This document shows, one piece after another, positions 1 through 7,121 of a DNA stretch of 64,000 bases. Position numbers and translations under genes: made by a program. Each line of letters opens with the position of its first letter. Positions within the stretch are counted from its first letter, which is position 1. Under the pieces are notes generated by a model. It worked only from the letters and a program-made list of their open reading frames with translations. It ran no database searches and had not been told where the DNA came from. Origin of the DNA: a virus; IMG/VR virus record IMGVR_UViG_3300029922_000014, positions 62,001 to 126,000 of that record; one strand, written 5' to 3'.

Positions 1-313
1 GCCCCAGCGCCTTGGCCGCGATCACGTTCGCGTCTTCGGCAATGGTGGTCGCCAGTGCCATGCGCACGGCCTTCACCGGGTCAGGATCGAAGGCGGTCTT
101 GCCGTTCGACAGGCAGCACTCGTAGTCCTGCCCGCTTCCGCCCCAGAGCAACACGCCCAGGCGCACCTGCCAGATCGCGTCGGGGATCTTGATGGTGATG
201 TTCCAAGTCGATTCATAATTGGGCGACAGCGCGACGGTCCAGCCTTCGGGCCACTTCGCATCGGTGACCACCTTGATGGCAGCCTGCAATTCGCGTTCGT
301 TGGCATCTTCCAT
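1..313 (-). CDS. Hypothetical protein, 3' end beyond window
   Basis: The minus-strand frame opens at ATG 313, three bases after the TGA of the upstream gene, and stays open to position 1, giving at least 104 residues. The protein begins MEDANERELQ and continues with a Trp-rich stretch (WPEGWTVAL, WNITIKIPDAIWQVRLGVLLWGG) and then DYECCLSNGKTAFDPDPVKA. It has no membrane segment or familiar motif. The near-zero spacing to the zinc-binding gene before it implies co-translation from the promoter at 567-619. Function unknown. Confidence 0.7.
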   Translation of the reverse strand, partial: MEDANERELQAAIKVVTDAKWPEGWTVALSPNYESTWNITIKIPDAIWQVRLGVLLWGGSGQDYECCLSNGKTAFDPDPVKAVRMALATTIAEDANVIAAKALG

Positions 314-316
314 GAC

Positions 317-547
317 TCACTCCGACTCGCCAACGCGACGCATCCGGTGCGGTGCGAGGCTGGTGACGATGTTGTACCCGCATCCGTTGGTCGGACACGG
401 CACGGTGTAGTCATCTTCAACTGCACCGGAAGGAACCACTTGGCAATCACCTTGCATACAGGTGATTTCACATTTGCAGTTATTACACTTCCCCTGGCGC
501 GCGATCGTCTCCGGTAATTTTCCGGGTGTGGTTATCTTGACGGTCAT
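317..547 (-). CDS. Small cysteine-rich, probably zinc-binding protein
   Basis: 76 residues starting MTVKITTPGK, chosen because an AGGGGA sequence lies about 7 nt upstream; an earlier in-frame start at 571 would fall inside the promoter. Cysteines occur as CNNCKC, CMQGDC and CPTNGC, a pattern expected of a compact zinc ribbon; no other fold signature is seen. It is the first gene behind the promoter/operator at 567-619, so it heads this operon. The role is unknown; a nucleic-acid or protein-binding adaptor is only a guess from the metal-binding pattern. Confidence 0.7.
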   Translation of the reverse strand: MTVKITTPGKLPETIARQGKCNNCKCEITCMQGDCQVVPSGAVEDDYTVPCPTNGCGYNIVTSLAPHRMRRVGESE

Positions 548-566
548 GGCGCATCCCCTGAGACGC

Positions 567-619
567 ACCATACGCCAACTGACACGATGTCAATCCATGT
601 TTTCCGCATGACGCGGAAA
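567..619 (-). promoter_or_regulatory. Promoter with overlapping 15-bp operator
   Basis: Reading the minus strand: an inverted repeat (TTTCCGCGTCATGCGGAAA type, 600-619), then TTGACA (593-588), a 15-nt spacer and TATGGT (572-567). The TTGACA is the left half of the dyad TTGACATCGTGTCAG at 579-593. This is the standard promoter arrangement of the window and would transcribe the genes from 547 downward. Confidence 0.75.
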
Positions 620-620
620 G

Positions 621-1103
621 TCAGCTTGCAGCGGTTCCCGTGGCCTTTTTTTCCTCTTCCGCGGCGTGGCAGTGCCGAGACAGCGCAGCATTGGTGAACG
701 CCAGGAGCTTGTTGTATTCGACGTGCTTGGACGCCGCAGCGATTGCCTTGTCGAGGTCGGTCAGCGGATCAGCGGGAACATCGGCCGGAGCCACCGCCAC
801 GGCTTCGTAGTGCTCACCGTCGAGCTTGACGGCACCGCAGCCCAGCAGATTCACCAGTGCGGACTCGATGGTGTCGCGGTCGCGGTCATAGCTCCGCTTC
901 ATCGCTTCCATGTACTCCCGCTGGAACTTCTGCTGTTCCACCAATGTCTCCGCCCGGCGCTTCGGTTTGAACTGTTCCGTGTACGCCGGCAGGTATCTCC
1001 CCAGATCCTGACGGATGGCGGTCACCAGTTCGATCAGTGTCCCGCGCCCGTTTCTGCGAATCGTGTTGAGGATCAGAGAAGTTGAAATTGCGAGAGCGCT
1101 CAC
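621..1103 (-). CDS. Hypothetical protein, possibly 3' part of a frameshifted gene
   Basis: 160 residues beginning with GTG (MSALAIST). A GGAG lies about 6 nt upstream, so an independent start is plausible. The protein is charged and helical in character (KPKRRAETLVEQQKFQREYM, DRDRDTIESALVNLLG) and ends in an acidic/lysine tail. A second frame (886-1380) overlaps its first 218 bases and appears coding only before the overlap, so the two may once have been one gene separated by a +1 frameshift. Last gene before the promoter at 567-619. No family recognised. Confidence 0.65.
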   Translation of the reverse strand: MSALAISTSLILNTIRRNGRGTLIELVTAIRQDLGRYLPAYTEQFKPKRRAETLVEQQKFQREYMEAMKRSYDRDRDTIESALVNLLGCGAVKLDGEHYEAVAVAPADVPADPLTDLDKAIAAASKHVEYNKLLAFTNAALSRHCHAAEEEKKATGTAAS

Positions 1104-1380
1104 GCTTTACTCCGTCGTTGATGGACCAGAACGCAAAGCCCACATCCATGCTCTTGATGAGCCGTTTGGACTTCTGCAAGGAACGTAGCGTAGCGTTGAT
1201 CACGAACCATTCAAAGGTCAGGTGATCTTCGAGAAATCCAGCGGTGACGCCCGCGTGATTCTTTGGGCTCTTCCGGCGCTCGAACAGCAGGGCCTGAATT
1301 GCGACACCGCACGCTTCGATCTTGGCCGGATCAACTGATCGCCCTGATGGGGCAATGCGATCGTCTTCGTCGTCAGTCAC
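886..1380 (-). CDS. Hypothetical protein; 3' third probably out of frame
   Basis: Opens with GTG at 1380 (MTDDEDDRIA), four bases below the stop of the MerR-like gene. About the first 95 residues look like protein (IEACGVAIQALLFERRKSPK, FLEDHLTFEWFVINATLRSL). Beyond about position 1105 the composition becomes Arg/Gly/His-rich and mirrors the overlapping gene 621-1103 in another frame. Either the true protein ends in the overlap by frameshifting into that frame, or the gene is damaged. Function unknown. Confidence 0.5.
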   Translation of the reverse strand: MTDDEDDRIAPSGRSVDPAKIEACGVAIQALLFERRKSPKNHAGVTAGFLEDHLTFEWFVINATLRSLQKSKRLIKSMDVGFAFWSINDGVKRERSRNFNFSDPQHDSQKRARDTDRTGDRHPSGSGEIPAGVHGTVQTEAPGGDIGGTAEVPAGVHGSDEAEL

Positions 1381-1383
1381 GTA

Positions 1384-1956
1384 TCACGCCAGCCGGATCT
1401 TGATGTTGGCGACGGTGTTTTGTACGGCCATCAGCGCGGAACCTGCGGCAGCGGCGAGGCGGTTGGCGATGAAGGTGCGATGTTCAGGACGGAGTTCGGT
1501 GGCAACCAGCCAGCATTGGATCGGAAGGTAGACGGCGGCGGCGCGCTCTTCCGGGCGGATCTGCACGCTGGCGTCGATGAACTCTGCGATACGTCCGATT
1601 TGCGCGGTCTCCAGGCATTCGACGACCTGTTCACGGATTCGGATGCCCACTACGGATGCCGGTTTTGGGGTTCGGGAAAGAAGGCGACCGAAGCTGACGG
1701 TTCGAGTGTCGTTCGCGTAGGGCAGCCCGGTCGAGGCGTCGATCAGATCGGAGATGGGGTGGCCTTCCTTGAGCTTCTTGCCGATGGCGACTACTTCGCG
1801 GAGGTCGCCGGCTGAATAGACCCGATAACCGTTGTCGTCGCGGCGGGGGCGGGGCCAGTGCAAGCGCTGTTCCCAGGCGCGCAGCTTTTCCTGGGGGATG
1901 CCGGATAGATCGGCCACGTCGGAAATGGAATATTCTTGCTTGGTCAACGTGGCCAT
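1384..1956 (-). CDS. MerR-family-like transcriptional regulator
   Basis: 190 residues from MATLTKQEYS, start supported by GGAG about 8 nt upstream. Residues about 8-70 form a MerR-type winged helix-turn-helix: YSISDVADLSGIPQEKLRAW, then EQRLHWPRPRRDDNGYRVYS and DLREVVAIGKKLKEG, with the GYRVYS wing and an R-x-W helix typical of the family. The C-terminal 110 residues (VECLETAQIGRIAEFIDASV and onward) could be a ligand or dimerisation domain and show no cysteine or cobalamin-binding signature. MerR proteins usually act on promoters with altered spacer length, noteworthy beside this phage's short-spacer promoters. Target unknown. Confidence 0.75.
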   Translation of the reverse strand: MATLTKQEYSISDVADLSGIPQEKLRAWEQRLHWPRPRRDDNGYRVYSAGDLREVVAIGKKLKEGHPISDLIDASTGLPYANDTRTVSFGRLLSRTPKPASVVGIRIREQVVECLETAQIGRIAEFIDASVQIRPEERAAAVYLPIQCWLVATELRPEHRTFIANRLAAAAGSALMAVQNTVANIKIRLA

Positions 1957-1970
1957 GGGGTTCTCCGGGG

Positions 1971-2468
1971 TCAGTGGGTGGACTCCAGAGCGTTCCAATC
2001 TGCCAGATCACCCATGGTAAAATTACCCTGAGTTATTTTTGCCTTTGGTACGAACTGCGTGAGCCAGCGCACATCGGACACCGTGAAGGTGACCAGATTG
2101 CGCGCGCCCCACATTCGCTTCCATCGGTTCATGGTAGAGATGCCCTGAAGTGGGCTCAACCTATGCGCCGCACACAGGTGGTCCAGTGCCGCCCTGCTCT
2201 GGCCGGGTGTAGCTGTCAAGTGGGGGTGACACAGTATATGACACAGTTGACAAAGCGGATTGACGGCGCGCAGCATCTGCACGTGTCCCTCGTAGTCCCA
2301 GGATGCATGCAGATGAAGCGGCCCATTGATCTTCTGCTGGCACCCATGACAGGTTCTGTTTGCCTTCGATGTGATGCGATCCGTCAGTCGCCGGTGTTGT
2401 TGCTGGTCAACCAGCGATTCGATGTCACCTGAATGTGCAGTCAGCGGCAGATACCTGACAATCAGCAC
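1971..2468 (-). CDS. HNH-like zinc-containing protein
   Basis: 165 residues if GTG at 2468 is used; it overlaps the end of the upstream gene by 7 nt. The middle carries CHGCQQ, then LHLHASWDYEGHVQMLRAVN and PLCQLCHILCHPHL. Two Cys pairs around an H-x-H segment resemble an HNH/zinc-finger nuclease core, but the usual central Asn is not obvious, so activity is uncertain. The C-terminus (WLTQFVPKAKITQGNFTMGD) may bind DNA. Sits directly before the MerR-like gene. A free-standing homing-type nuclease or a simple zinc protein are both possible. Confidence 0.55.
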   Translation of the reverse strand: MLIVRYLPLTAHSGDIESLVDQQQHRRLTDRITSKANRTCHGCQQKINGPLHLHASWDYEGHVQMLRAVNPLCQLCHILCHPHLTATPGQSRAALDHLCAAHRLSPLQGISTMNRWKRMWGARNLVTFTVSDVRWLTQFVPKAKITQGNFTMGDLADWNALESTH

Positions 2469-2830
2469 AGACGCCTCTCAGAGGCGCGTACAGCGGCTTT
2501 CGTTACCGTAAAGACCCAGGGCCTGCTGTCGGATCCCAAGCGATATCCGTAGGCCTTCATGAAGGCTGATCCGGTATCGGTACCGGTTCGGGAAATGATC
2601 GAACGGACGTCGCCAGACGTCACCAGCGTATCATTGATCACGGTGCGCAGTCCACACCGACGGCGGGCTTCCATGGTATGACTGGACAGAATCTCGATCA
2701 CCCCCGGAATAGATGACCAGCGCGCGTACACCACGCAGGCAGGACACGGCAGATCCTCGACACTGGCTTCGTAGACGAAAACGCCAGGGACGGTGCTGAA
2801 GCGTCGGGCGACGGTGGGCTTGATTGACAT
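2462..2830 (-). CDS. Hypothetical protein, possible GNAT-like acetyltransferase
   Basis: 122 residues starting MSIKPTVARR. The ATG and the two following codons lie inside the operator dyad at 2824-2838. The layout (PGVIEILSSHTMEARRRCGL, then SAFMKAYGYRL and a terminal RPWVFTV strand) is compatible with a small GNAT fold, but the acetyl-CoA loop is not convincing, so the family call is weak. The gene follows 2835-3212 with stop and start separated by four bases within the operator. Confidence 0.55.
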   Translation of the reverse strand: MSIKPTVARRFSTVPGVFVYEASVEDLPCPACVVYARWSSIPGVIEILSSHTMEARRRCGLRTVINDTLVTSGDVRSIISRTGTDTGSAFMKAYGYRLGSDSRPWVFTVTKAAVRASERRLC

Positions 2831-2838
2831 CGTGTCAG
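2824..2838. promoter_or_regulatory. 15-bp operator dyad at a gene junction
   Basis: TTGACATCGTGTCAG on the plus strand. Read on the minus strand it contains the TGA stop of 2835-3212 and the ATG start of 2462-2830. No -10 element lies at the expected distance, so it looks like an operator or roadblock site rather than a promoter. Confidence 0.7.
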
Positions 2839-3212
2839 TTCAGAGACGGTTCAAGCTGAATGGATCCACCAGTGAACTCGCACGCCTTTTCGGATGGTGC
2901 AAAACCCGGTTGCGCGATGAACCCATGCGCCCAATGGCTGCGCTGAATGTGATTCAGCACTTGTTGCACGATCACCGGAACCACTTCCGGGTCGACGCCC
3001 ATGGTGCGCAAGCGCTCTGCGAGAAATTGCAAATGGGTACCGAACATACCCCATGAGGTCATCACAGACGCCGCAGGGGTGTCGATAATCCCCACGCTGC
3101 ACACGCCGGAAACTGGCGACAGTCGCGTCAGGATAAAATATCCACGACAGCCATCAGCGCGGGCGTGCGCATCCGCGGCGCGTGCGCGTTGGTAGTGGGC
3201 AAGAATGCTCAC
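2835..3212 (-). CDS. Hypothetical protein
   Basis: 125 residues from GTG 3212 (MSILAHYQRARAAD), preceded by AGAGGAAG and only two bases after the upstream stop. A longer TTG-initiated reading is less likely. The body contains YFILTRLSPVSGVCSVGIID and FGTHLQFLAERLRTMGVDPE, suggesting an alpha/beta protein of unknown fold. Its stop codon is the TGA inside the operator at 2824-2838. No family recognised. Confidence 0.6.
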   Translation of the reverse strand: MSILAHYQRARAADAHARADGCRGYFILTRLSPVSGVCSVGIIDTPAASVMTSWGMFGTHLQFLAERLRTMGVDPEVVPVIVQQVLNHIQRSHWAHGFIAQPGFAPSEKACEFTGGSIQLEPSLN

Positions 3213-3214
3213 AA

Positions 3215-3373
3215 TCAGTACTTCCTCTGACTCTTCCGCAATGCGCGAAGAACGAAGTTCTTTCTCTTTCTCCACGGGATGAAGACGTCGTTCCGTGGCC
3301 TCCAACCCTCAAGCGGCAAACGCGCCGGTTTATCAATACCAAAGAGGCGAAAGAATGCGTCGCGCCAGTTCAT
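3215..3373 (-). CDS. Small basic hypothetical protein
   Basis: 52 residues (MNWRDAFFRLFGIDKPARLP then WRKRKNFVLRALRKSQRKY). The C-terminal half is strongly basic and could bind nucleic acid or membrane. The start ATG follows the upstream stop by one base (TGATATG). Reality is supported by packing between two well-formed genes rather than by similarity. Confidence 0.5.
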   Translation of the reverse strand: MNWRDAFFRLFGIDKPARLPLEGWRPRNDVFIPWRKRKNFVLRALRKSQRKY

Positions 3374-3374
3374 A

Positions 3375-3668
3375 TCAGCGCTTGTCTTCGCGCAGTTCGC
3401 GATTCCAGGAAAACTCCGAACGCGGAATGAACGGTTCGGCCAAGTCACGCTCCCACACCGTGATCACATCACCGTCTTCGTTCACCACACGGTATCCCGG
3501 GCATACACCCGTGCTCGTCGTGACCACGCACGGGCGAATGATACCGACCTGCTTCCCCTTGTAGTGGGCGATGGTGCCTTCGCCGGTGACGGAGTTCTTC
3601 GCCGCATCGGTGATCATAGCCGGGTTGAACCGGAACTTCATGGGGGCGGGTGCGGTGGCGGTCGGCAT
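3375..3668 (-). CDS. Hypothetical protein, SH3-like beta character
   Basis: 97 residues. After an Ala/Pro-rich start, the centre alternates short strands (GTIAHYKGKQVGIIRPCVVT, CPGYRVVNEDGDVITVWERD) in a manner typical of small SH3-like beta barrels, ending in a charged tail. Located between the zinc-ribbon gene 3677-4096 and the small basic gene, in the same operon. No specific function can be given. Confidence 0.6.
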   Translation of the reverse strand: MPTATAPAPMKFRFNPAMITDAAKNSVTGEGTIAHYKGKQVGIIRPCVVTTSTGVCPGYRVVNEDGDVITVWERDLAEPFIPRSEFSWNRELREDKR

Positions 3669-3676
3669 GGCGTCTC

Positions 3677-4096
3677 TCAGAAAGAGGAGTTGGACGGGGT
3701 CGAGAACCCCGAGGTGTAGTAGAATCCCTGGTGTTTCGGGCGAGGCGGAGGTTGTGGCGTACGCTGGCGCTTCAGGCGATCCTGTCGCGCCTGCTCGTAC
3801 AGGTCCAGCTTCTTTCCGAATGCGCGTTTGGTCGCCAGTTCAGCTTCGGAGGGAAGCGGCCACAGATATTCAATGTCGGGTTTCGCTTGCATCGACCGCA
3901 GCGGAAAGTGAGTGCCGCAACCGGCGCAGTGGAACATAGCAGGAATCAGTGTGGTTGCGTTGACGCGCAGGTTGAACTTGACGCAACCACACGTGCAGAT
4001 CACTGGAACCTGTGACACCTGCCGGACGCCAGCGGCGCTGATGAAAAAGTCGAGTTCAGCGCCGTTGACACTCGCGCGGTAGTGGGATTCAGCCAT
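3677..4096 (-). CDS. Zinc-ribbon-like hypothetical protein
   Basis: 139 residues. CTCGCVKF and FHCAGCGTHF, about 20 residues apart, form two CxC/CxxC knuckles expected to hold one zinc. A Pro/Arg-rich C-terminus follows (RLKRQRTPQPPPRPKHQGFY). Small zinc ribbons of this kind are common in phage accessory regions, with roles from transcription to host takeover; nothing here decides between them. Confidence 0.65.
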   Translation of the reverse strand: MAESHYRASVNGAELDFFISAAGVRQVSQVPVICTCGCVKFNLRVNATTLIPAMFHCAGCGTHFPLRSMQAKPDIEYLWPLPSEAELATKRAFGKKLDLYEQARQDRLKRQRTPQPPPRPKHQGFYYTSGFSTPSNSSF

Positions 4097-4147
4097 GGAC
4101 GACTCACAGACAAAAGCCGCGCGTTGGGCGTCGCGCTCAAACGCATA

Positions 4148-4465
4148 TCACCAAGCGTTCGATCCGCGCGAGAAAGCGCGGATGCGATCGAGCCGGCCGG
4201 GTCTGACGTAGGGCTGTTCTTTGTCGACGGCAACGGTCGCGGTCGATTCGATCACCTGCGGGAACAGCTTGATCGCCTTGGGCGCTTCGATCCGGTTCTG
4301 CGCGTAGACCGTCGCGAAAAAGGGAACGGTCGGCTTTTCCTTGTGCCCCTTCCGCACTTTCGGACCGGGCAGGTGACCGCTGACTATGCAGCGCACGCGG
4401 TTCTGGGTGGTGGGGTGCATGGTCACGACGTGTGACGGACGCTTGGGCTGGGTTTCAGGGGGCAT
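4148..4465 (-). CDS. Hypothetical protein translated from a near-leaderless mRNA
   Basis: 105 residues from MPPETQPKRP. An ATG at 4477 is rejected because it forms part of the -10 hexamer TATGCT at 4478-4473, leaving only 7 nt between -10 and this ATG. The sequence is basic and Pro-rich at the start (KVRKGHKEKPTVPFF) with a central VYAQNRIEAPKAIKLFPQVI segment. Function unknown. Confidence 0.6.
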   Translation of the reverse strand: MPPETQPKRPSHVVTMHPTTQNRVRCIVSGHLPGPKVRKGHKEKPTVPFFATVYAQNRIEAPKAIKLFPQVIESTATVAVDKEQPYVRPGRLDRIRAFSRGSNAW

Positions 4466-4472
4466 GTTGGCG

Positions 4473-4525
4473 AGCATAAGGTCAAGTCCGTACTGTCAAC
4501 AAGATTGCCGCGTGACGCGGAAAAC
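4473..4525 (-). promoter_or_regulatory. Promoter without operator dyad
   Basis: CCGCGTCACGCGG inverted repeat (4520-4508), TTGACA (4499-4494), 15-nt spacer, TATGCT (4478-4473). The right half of the operator dyad is missing, showing that the -35 and the upstream repeat are promoter elements in their own right. The predicted start point falls at or next to ATG 4465. Confidence 0.7.
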
Positions 4526-4545
4526 ACCGAATAACACGACGTCAA

Positions 4546-5199
4546 TCAGGGGCGACGTGGAATGTCAGAAAACGCGCGGCCTTCGATGTCTTCGGACAGG
4601 TAGCCGGGTGGTGTTCCATTCACTCCGACCCATCCGTGGTATTCGTTTCGTCCGTTCTCCCAGCCCATCGCAATCGACGGCGTGACGGTGAGAGCTTCAA
4701 TGGGGCCACTACGGGTCCAGCCTCCGCCGTTTGAAGACCCACCGTCGATATGCCAGTCGTGATGGCGCTTTCCAGGCGGGCAGCGAAGGATCAGCGGCCA
4801 CATCGGCTGGCCGCGGTTGTGGGGACAGTTGGTTTCATCCAGCCACCACGCCTGCCAGCAGGCACCGACCGGCGCGTCATAATCGCTGAACACACTGCCG
4901 TCGGCGGCTTCCATCAGATGCTCTTCGTGAATGTCCCACTGGTCGCTGTCCGTGAACTCATACCCGCACTGGCAGGTCTTTGGCCAGCGGACATCTTCGT
5001 TCGGGTAGTCGTTCTTGTCGATACCAACGCAATACCCATGCTCATTGAAGTTGCCGTGAGCGCGCGGTTCAACCACGAACGCCACGTCATGGTATCCCGT
5101 CGGGCTGGTCGGACAGGTGGACGTGGCTCTGAACGCATACCGGCGCAGCGAGATGCGGACGGATTCAGTGCGCTTGAGCGGGAGGAGTTTCCAAGGCAT
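4546..5199 (-). CDS. Hypothetical protein with zinc-finger-like motif
   Basis: 217 residues from MPWKLLPLKR, with GGAGA about 6 nt upstream. CQCGYEFTDSDQWDIHEEHL (near residue 75) resembles a C2H2-like finger, followed by CWQAWWLDETNCPHNRGQPM and a Gly/Trp-rich C-terminal half (HIDGGSSNGGGWTRSGP). Many aromatic residues and conserved-looking GYHDVAFVVEPRAHG suggest an enzyme or binding fold, but I do not recognise it. It overlaps the upstream gene by 35 nt. Confidence 0.6.
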   Translation of the reverse strand: MPWKLLPLKRTESVRISLRRYAFRATSTCPTSPTGYHDVAFVVEPRAHGNFNEHGYCVGIDKNDYPNEDVRWPKTCQCGYEFTDSDQWDIHEEHLMEAADGSVFSDYDAPVGACWQAWWLDETNCPHNRGQPMWPLILRCPPGKRHHDWHIDGGSSNGGGWTRSGPIEALTVTPSIAMGWENGRNEYHGWVGVNGTPPGYLSEDIEGRAFSDIPRRP

Positions 5200-5830
5200 G
5201 GGGGTCTCCAGCCTGTATTGCAGCAACTGGTGACTGACCGGCAATGGTGATCGCACGATCCTTGCAGAACTCATCGAAGCGCTTACGCGCATTCTCTGCA
5301 TTGCCACAAGCATACGACGACACGCTGCCGGCTGCCCAAAGGTCACAGCGGATGGTGCTGCCTTCGACTTCCACATGAAAGTGGTGACACCGATCATCGA
5401 CATCGTGCACCGCAAAGGTCATGCGCACGATGGCTGGATGAATGAACTTCGCGGTGTAGTCGACCTTGCACGCGATGCCCGAGAAAAGCTGTATCGTTTT
5501 GGTGAGATACACGGTCATCATCTGCGACTCGAACAGGTCCTTCCGCAACTTCTCGGTCTCTGCGCCGTACCGTGCGGAAAGCGCTTGCAGCGTTTCGCCT
5601 GCGGTGACCGGATTGCGTAGGGGCAGAAGCGAAGCGAGTTCATCGAAAGATTCCGCCGCGATGTGCGCTTCGCCACATTTCGTGCAGATCATCACATCGT
5701 CGGTCGTCGCCTGCACGACCAGACTTGCGACGGCGTCCACTGGGATCACCACCGGAAGCGGCTTCGGATACTTTCGCGCCTGCCCTGCAATAAATGCGCC
5801 AGTAGCAGTGAATCGGATGAACTCGGTCAT
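5165..5830 (-). CDS. Hypothetical protein
   Basis: 221 residues from MTEFIRFTAT, with GAGG 7 nt before the ATG. CTKCGEAH gives one Cys pair. A helical region (TLQALSARYGAETEKLRKDL) is followed by a strand-rich C-terminal domain (RMTFAVHDVDDRCHHFHVEV). The end runs 35 nt into the next gene, the longest overlap in this operon besides the suspected frameshifts. Unrecognised. Confidence 0.6.
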   Translation of the reverse strand: MTEFIRFTATGAFIAGQARKYPKPLPVVIPVDAVASLVVQATTDDVMICTKCGEAHIAAESFDELASLLPLRNPVTAGETLQALSARYGAETEKLRKDLFESQMMTVYLTKTIQLFSGIACKVDYTAKFIHPAIVRMTFAVHDVDDRCHHFHVEVEGSTIRCDLWAAGSVSSYACGNAENARKRFDEFCKDRAITIAGQSPVAAIQAGDPHALETPPAQAH

Positions 5831-5837
5831 GGCTGCC

Positions 5838-6311
5838 TCAGATGGGATAAAGCGGGCGTGGAAGGAACTTCGCAACAGCGTTCCATTCGGGATCGTTCAA
5901 CGTGTTGATGATCCCGTGAATAAGCGTCAGCTTGCTGGGACTGGCTTTGAAGTCACGCAAACGTCCATCATCCAGCGCCTTTGCAGTGAGAATCGCCTTC
6001 GGGTCGCCCAGGCTCAAGATGAGCATGCGCTTGAGATTCTGCACCGTGGTCAATCCAGGCGCCTTCTGCTCGACGGCTCCGGTGGCAGGATCACGCCAAT
6101 CCGCCGGAACCGTAGCGGTGTCTTTGAACCGGTCATTGAAGGCTGCGATCTTCGGATCGACTTCCTCCCAGATGACCCTGCCGTCAACGGTCTTGGCACG
6201 CTGCACCAGCCGCTTCGATTCGGTACCGTCAGGCATCTTGATCGTGGCCCAGCCATACACCTCATCGACCACCTGCCCAACGATGGTCTCGGCTGCGGGA
6301 TTGCGCGTCAT
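5838..6311 (-). CDS. Hypothetical protein
   Basis: 157 residues from MTRNPAAETI. It begins with a strand-rich domain (GQVVDEVYGWATIKMPDGTE) and continues as helices (LKRMLILSLGDPKAILTAKA, LTLIHGIINTLNDPEWNAVA). The ATG is two bases after the stop of the upstream gene with no clear Shine-Dalgarno, so re-initiation is likely. No family recognised. Confidence 0.6.
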   Translation of the reverse strand: MTRNPAAETIVGQVVDEVYGWATIKMPDGTESKRLVQRAKTVDGRVIWEEVDPKIAAFNDRFKDTATVPADWRDPATGAVEQKAPGLTTVQNLKRMLILSLGDPKAILTAKALDDGRLRDFKASPSKLTLIHGIINTLNDPEWNAVAKFLPRPLYPI

Positions 6312-6313
6312 GT

Positions 6314-6583
6314 TCAAACCGGCTGGAGATGGCGATTGGTCGGGCTGTGGGATTTGCGCTGGTCGTGCTGCGCCCGGTAGTGGGCACGATACACGTCGCT
6401 TTCTTTGTCGCTCTGACGGGTGATGTCGCCGCCGCGGGACAGGAACAGCAGCGCATCGCCATTGGCGCCACGATTCTCCGCGCGTTTGGCTTCACCGGGC
6501 GGAAGCGGCGAACCGTCAGGCGCAGTGACGGAGGCGGCGAGGGTGGCCAGGAAGGCGGCCATGTGGCGAGGGTTGAGAGCCAT
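6314..6583 (-). CDS. Hypothetical protein
   Basis: 89 residues: a short hydrophobic N-terminal helix (HMAAFLATLAASV) followed by a polar, basic stretch (GDITRQSDKESDVYRAHYRA). The Shine-Dalgarno is weak (GAAAG). Position between two well-formed genes with close spacing supports it. Function unknown. Confidence 0.5.
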   Translation of the reverse strand: MALNPRHMAAFLATLAASVTAPDGSPLPPGEAKRAENRGANGDALLFLSRGGDITRQSDKESDVYRAHYRAQHDQRKSHSPTNRHLQPV

Positions 6584-6598
6584 GTAGTAGTCTTTCGG

Positions 6599-7060
6599 TC
6601 AGGGCTTCTGGATGCGGCGGGGGCCGGGTTTGACGATGGTGTTGGATGCCAGGGCAGAGAGGCGTTTCCCGACCGCGCCGAGTCCGTTGGCGATCTCGGT
6701 CAGGGCGTTGCCGTAAACGATCGGCAAGAGGCTTGCAGCAGCCTCCCTGGCGGCCCAGGGGGCATAGAGGATGACGTCGAGGTCGAACTGACGGATCCAC
6801 CCCTTGCAATGGTTGAACAGTAGTCCTTCGACGGGATGCGGGGTGCCGTCTTCACGCCGCACATCGAACTGCATCGCACGACGGGCGACGACCACGAGCT
6901 TCACAGGCGGAACCAGGACGATCTCTTCTTCACCCGGGTCGCGCGTGGGACCGTTGATGACGAGCTTGCATTCCGCGATCTCGTACCCGTTCAGCGCCCC
7001 CGTCGGAATCTCGAAGTTGGGGGAGCGGGGGCCGATCTCGTATGGGAGTGTCCAGGGCAT
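6599..7060 (-). CDS. Hypothetical protein from a leaderless promoter
   Basis: 153 residues (MPWTLPYEIG). The -10 hexamer TATTCT ends 7 nt before the ATG, so transcript start and start codon nearly coincide. Strand-rich centre (EEEIVLVPPVKLVVVARRAM) and FNHCKGWIRQFDLDVILYAP, then helices. First gene of a new transcription unit that begins inside the end of 7104-7751. Function unknown. Confidence 0.6.
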   Translation of the reverse strand: MPWTLPYEIGPRSPNFEIPTGALNGYEIAECKLVINGPTRDPGEEEIVLVPPVKLVVVARRAMQFDVRREDGTPHPVEGLLFNHCKGWIRQFDLDVILYAPWAAREAAASLLPIVYGNALTEIANGLGAVGKRLSALASNTIVKPGPRRIQKP

Positions 7061-7067
7061 GGCGGGG

Positions 7068-7121
7068 AGAATATGGGCCGAACCGAAGTGTCAAGAATCG
7101 ACTTTACGCGTTATGCGCAAA
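7068..7121 (-). promoter_or_regulatory. Promoter, leaderless type
   Basis: GCGCATAACGCGTAA repeat (7121-7104), TTGACA (7094-7089), 15-nt spacer, TATTCT (7073-7068), then ATG at 7060. No operator right half. The upstream repeat overlaps the last codons of gene 7104-7751. Confidence 0.7.

Noticed and set aside
599-619. CCGCGTCATGCGG-type inverted repeats as terminators
   Set aside because: The hairpins have no following T-run and occur at fixed distance before -35 boxes, so a promoter role is preferred, though a dual role is not excluded.
1971-2468. Confident HNH endonuclease
   Set aside because: The Cys pairs and His residues fit loosely, but the catalytic Asn-His arrangement is not clear, so it is listed only as HNH-like.
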